Source: JBDRKN01 sp043813955
GTDB lineage: Bacteria; Patescibacteriota; Patescibacteriia; Patescibacteriales; Patescibacteriaceae
Assembly: GCA_043813955.1 (NCBI GenBank)
Contig: JBDRKN010000020.1
Span: 5,192-69,191 of the forward strand
Direction: 5' to 3'
DNA length: 64,000 bases
The notes under the pieces are model-generated. The model had not been told where the DNA came from. It was given only the letters and a program-made list of their open reading frames with translations, and did no database searches. Below are positions 63,304 through 64,000 of this stretch, piece after piece; within the stretch, counting starts at the first letter, position 1; every line of letters starts with the position of its first letter. The position numbers and the translations under genes are program-made.

Positions 63304-64000
63304 TCAAGGCTGCTTATATTGTTTTAAAATAAGCTTAATTTCCTTTAAGCTATTTGACTGTACTAATGCTTTTCTCATAATCTTAGCCTGTGGAAAACCT
63401 GACACATACCAACCTAGATGCTTCCTTATTTCATTAAAACTAATGCCTGACTGCTTAGAATATTTTTGAGCAAGCTTGGCATGCTCTAACATTATTTTAA
63501 ATATCTCATCCCTGCTTTTATCATGCTTGCCGTATTTTATTTCCTCAAACAGCCATGGACGGCCCATAGCGCCTTGCGCAATCCCAATACCGTCAGCCCC
63601 TGTCTTTTCAAGCATTAATTTAGCTGATTCAATAGAATCAACTCCTCCATTAGCCAGAATAATTCCTTTAAAATGGTTTCTGGCTTTTTTAATAATCTCA
63701 TAATCAACTGGTCCAACAAATCCCTGTTTAAAACTTCTCCCATGTATCATTATTGCCTTAATATCCAAGTCAGACACATTGTCTAAGAATTCTAAACAAT
63801 TTATCTGTCCAGCCTGTGAACGAATTTTAATAGATACTGGCAAATTAGTGTTAGCAATAGTCTGTTTAATAACTTCTTTGGATAATTTTAAATTTTTAAA
63901 CAGTTCGCATCCTGCAGTCTGCTTAATTACCTTTGGCACTGGACAGCCAAAATTAATATCAAATCCCTGAGCCTTATTAGCTAATATTTGCACTGCTTTA
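63304..64000 (-). CDS. dus: tRNA-dihydrouridine synthase (N-terminus beyond window)
   Basis: The frame runs to the right edge, so the N-terminal FMN-binding part of the barrel is missing; about 232 codons are visible. GFDINFGCPVPKVIKQTAGC contains the active-site region, with the catalytic Cys in the GC before ELFKN. IMIHGRSFKQGFVGPVDYEI and ADGIGIAQGAMGRPWLFEEI are FMN phosphate loops. The C-terminal helical domain is complete (EIRKHLGWYVSGFPQAKIMR). The enzyme reduces uridines in the tRNA D loop. Which Dus type cannot be decided. Confidence 0.94.
   Translation of the reverse strand, partial: KAVQILANKAQGFDINFGCPVPKVIKQTAGCELFKNLKLSKEVIKQTIANTNLPVSIKIRSQAGQINCLEFLDNVSDLDIKAIMIHGRSFKQGFVGPVDYEIIKKARNHFKGIILANGGVDSIESAKLMLEKTGADGIGIAQGAMGRPWLFEEIKYGKHDKSRDEIFKIMLEHAKLAQKYSKQSGISFNEIRKHLGWYVSGFPQAKIMRKALVQSNSLKEIKLILKQYKQP

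Noticed and set aside
1..64000. CRISPR array
   Set aside because: No series of evenly spaced short direct repeats and no cas genes were found.
1..64000. Recoded UGA (code 25)
   Set aside because: UGA closes def and no in-frame UGA was noticed inside conserved proteins; tryptophans are UGG.

Overview
The window is AT-rich and looks like a chromosome segment of a Candidate Phyla Radiation (Patescibacteria) bacterium. The clues are a short alanyl-tRNA synthetase without the C-Ala domain, a short ribosomal protein L13, an RNA polymerase alpha subunit without the usual C-terminal domain, a DUF4012 surface protein, an abundance of glycosyltransferases, flippase and ligase genes, and many tiny orphan genes. 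UGA acts as a stop (for example at the end of def), so this is code 11 and not the recoded UGA of Gracilibacteria or SR1. I cannot place it below phylum level.

Layout. 0-9 kb: plsY (cut by the left edge), a HicBA pair, tRNA-Glu(CTC), fmt-def, a LigB-fold protein, a secreted cell-surface protein, a ClpP-like protein and clpB. 9-16 kb: a possible structured RNA, a WecG glycosyltransferase fused to a NUDIX domain, gltX, an EnvC/M23 murein hydrolase activator and a Xer-type recombinase. 16-22 kb: a small DUF3467/toxin-antitoxin/membrane peptide operon, then lysS (fused to an HD domain)-serS-ftsQ, a response regulator and greA. 22-27 kb: a tightly overlapping polysaccharide operon (flippase, GT4, GT2, DUF192 lipoprotein, O-antigen-ligase-like). 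27-28 kb: a second HicBA. 28-32 kb: the translation operon infA-rpmJ-rpsM-rpsK-rpsD-rpoA-rplQ-rplM-rpsI. 32-47 kb: alaS, tgt, more surface-polymer genes, a lipoprotein plus a beta-barrel-like protein, and a Wzz-like protein. 47-50 kb: ygjP-like, suhB-like, rubrerythrin and a complete IS element with a 16-bp target duplication. 59.4-64 kb: tRNA-Gln(CTG), dnaX, a conserved hypothetical, corA and a dus gene cut by the right edge.

The accessory part is about 50.3-59.4 kb, ending at the 3' end of tRNA-Gln. It holds a zinc-ribbon peptide, a cold-shock gene with a long leader, a DUF4349 protein, typA, a Panacea-type toxin-antitoxin pair, two NYN-family genes (one broken) and orphan genes. Four of these orphan genes, all on the minus strand, are each followed on their 3' side by the same repeated, hairpin-rich, non-coding element (two long copies, two partial). 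A gene plus downstream repeat, in one orientation, next to a tRNA, resembles a cassette array, and this is the best candidate for an undescribed system here. I do not recognise the element.

Several core genes are unusual: WecG-NUDIX and LysS-HD fusions, a tRNA-guanine transglycosylase without its zinc cysteines, RpoA with a SAP/Rho-N-like tail, and promoters placed so that clpB and at least one other gene should be transcribed from the start codon itself (leaderless mRNA).
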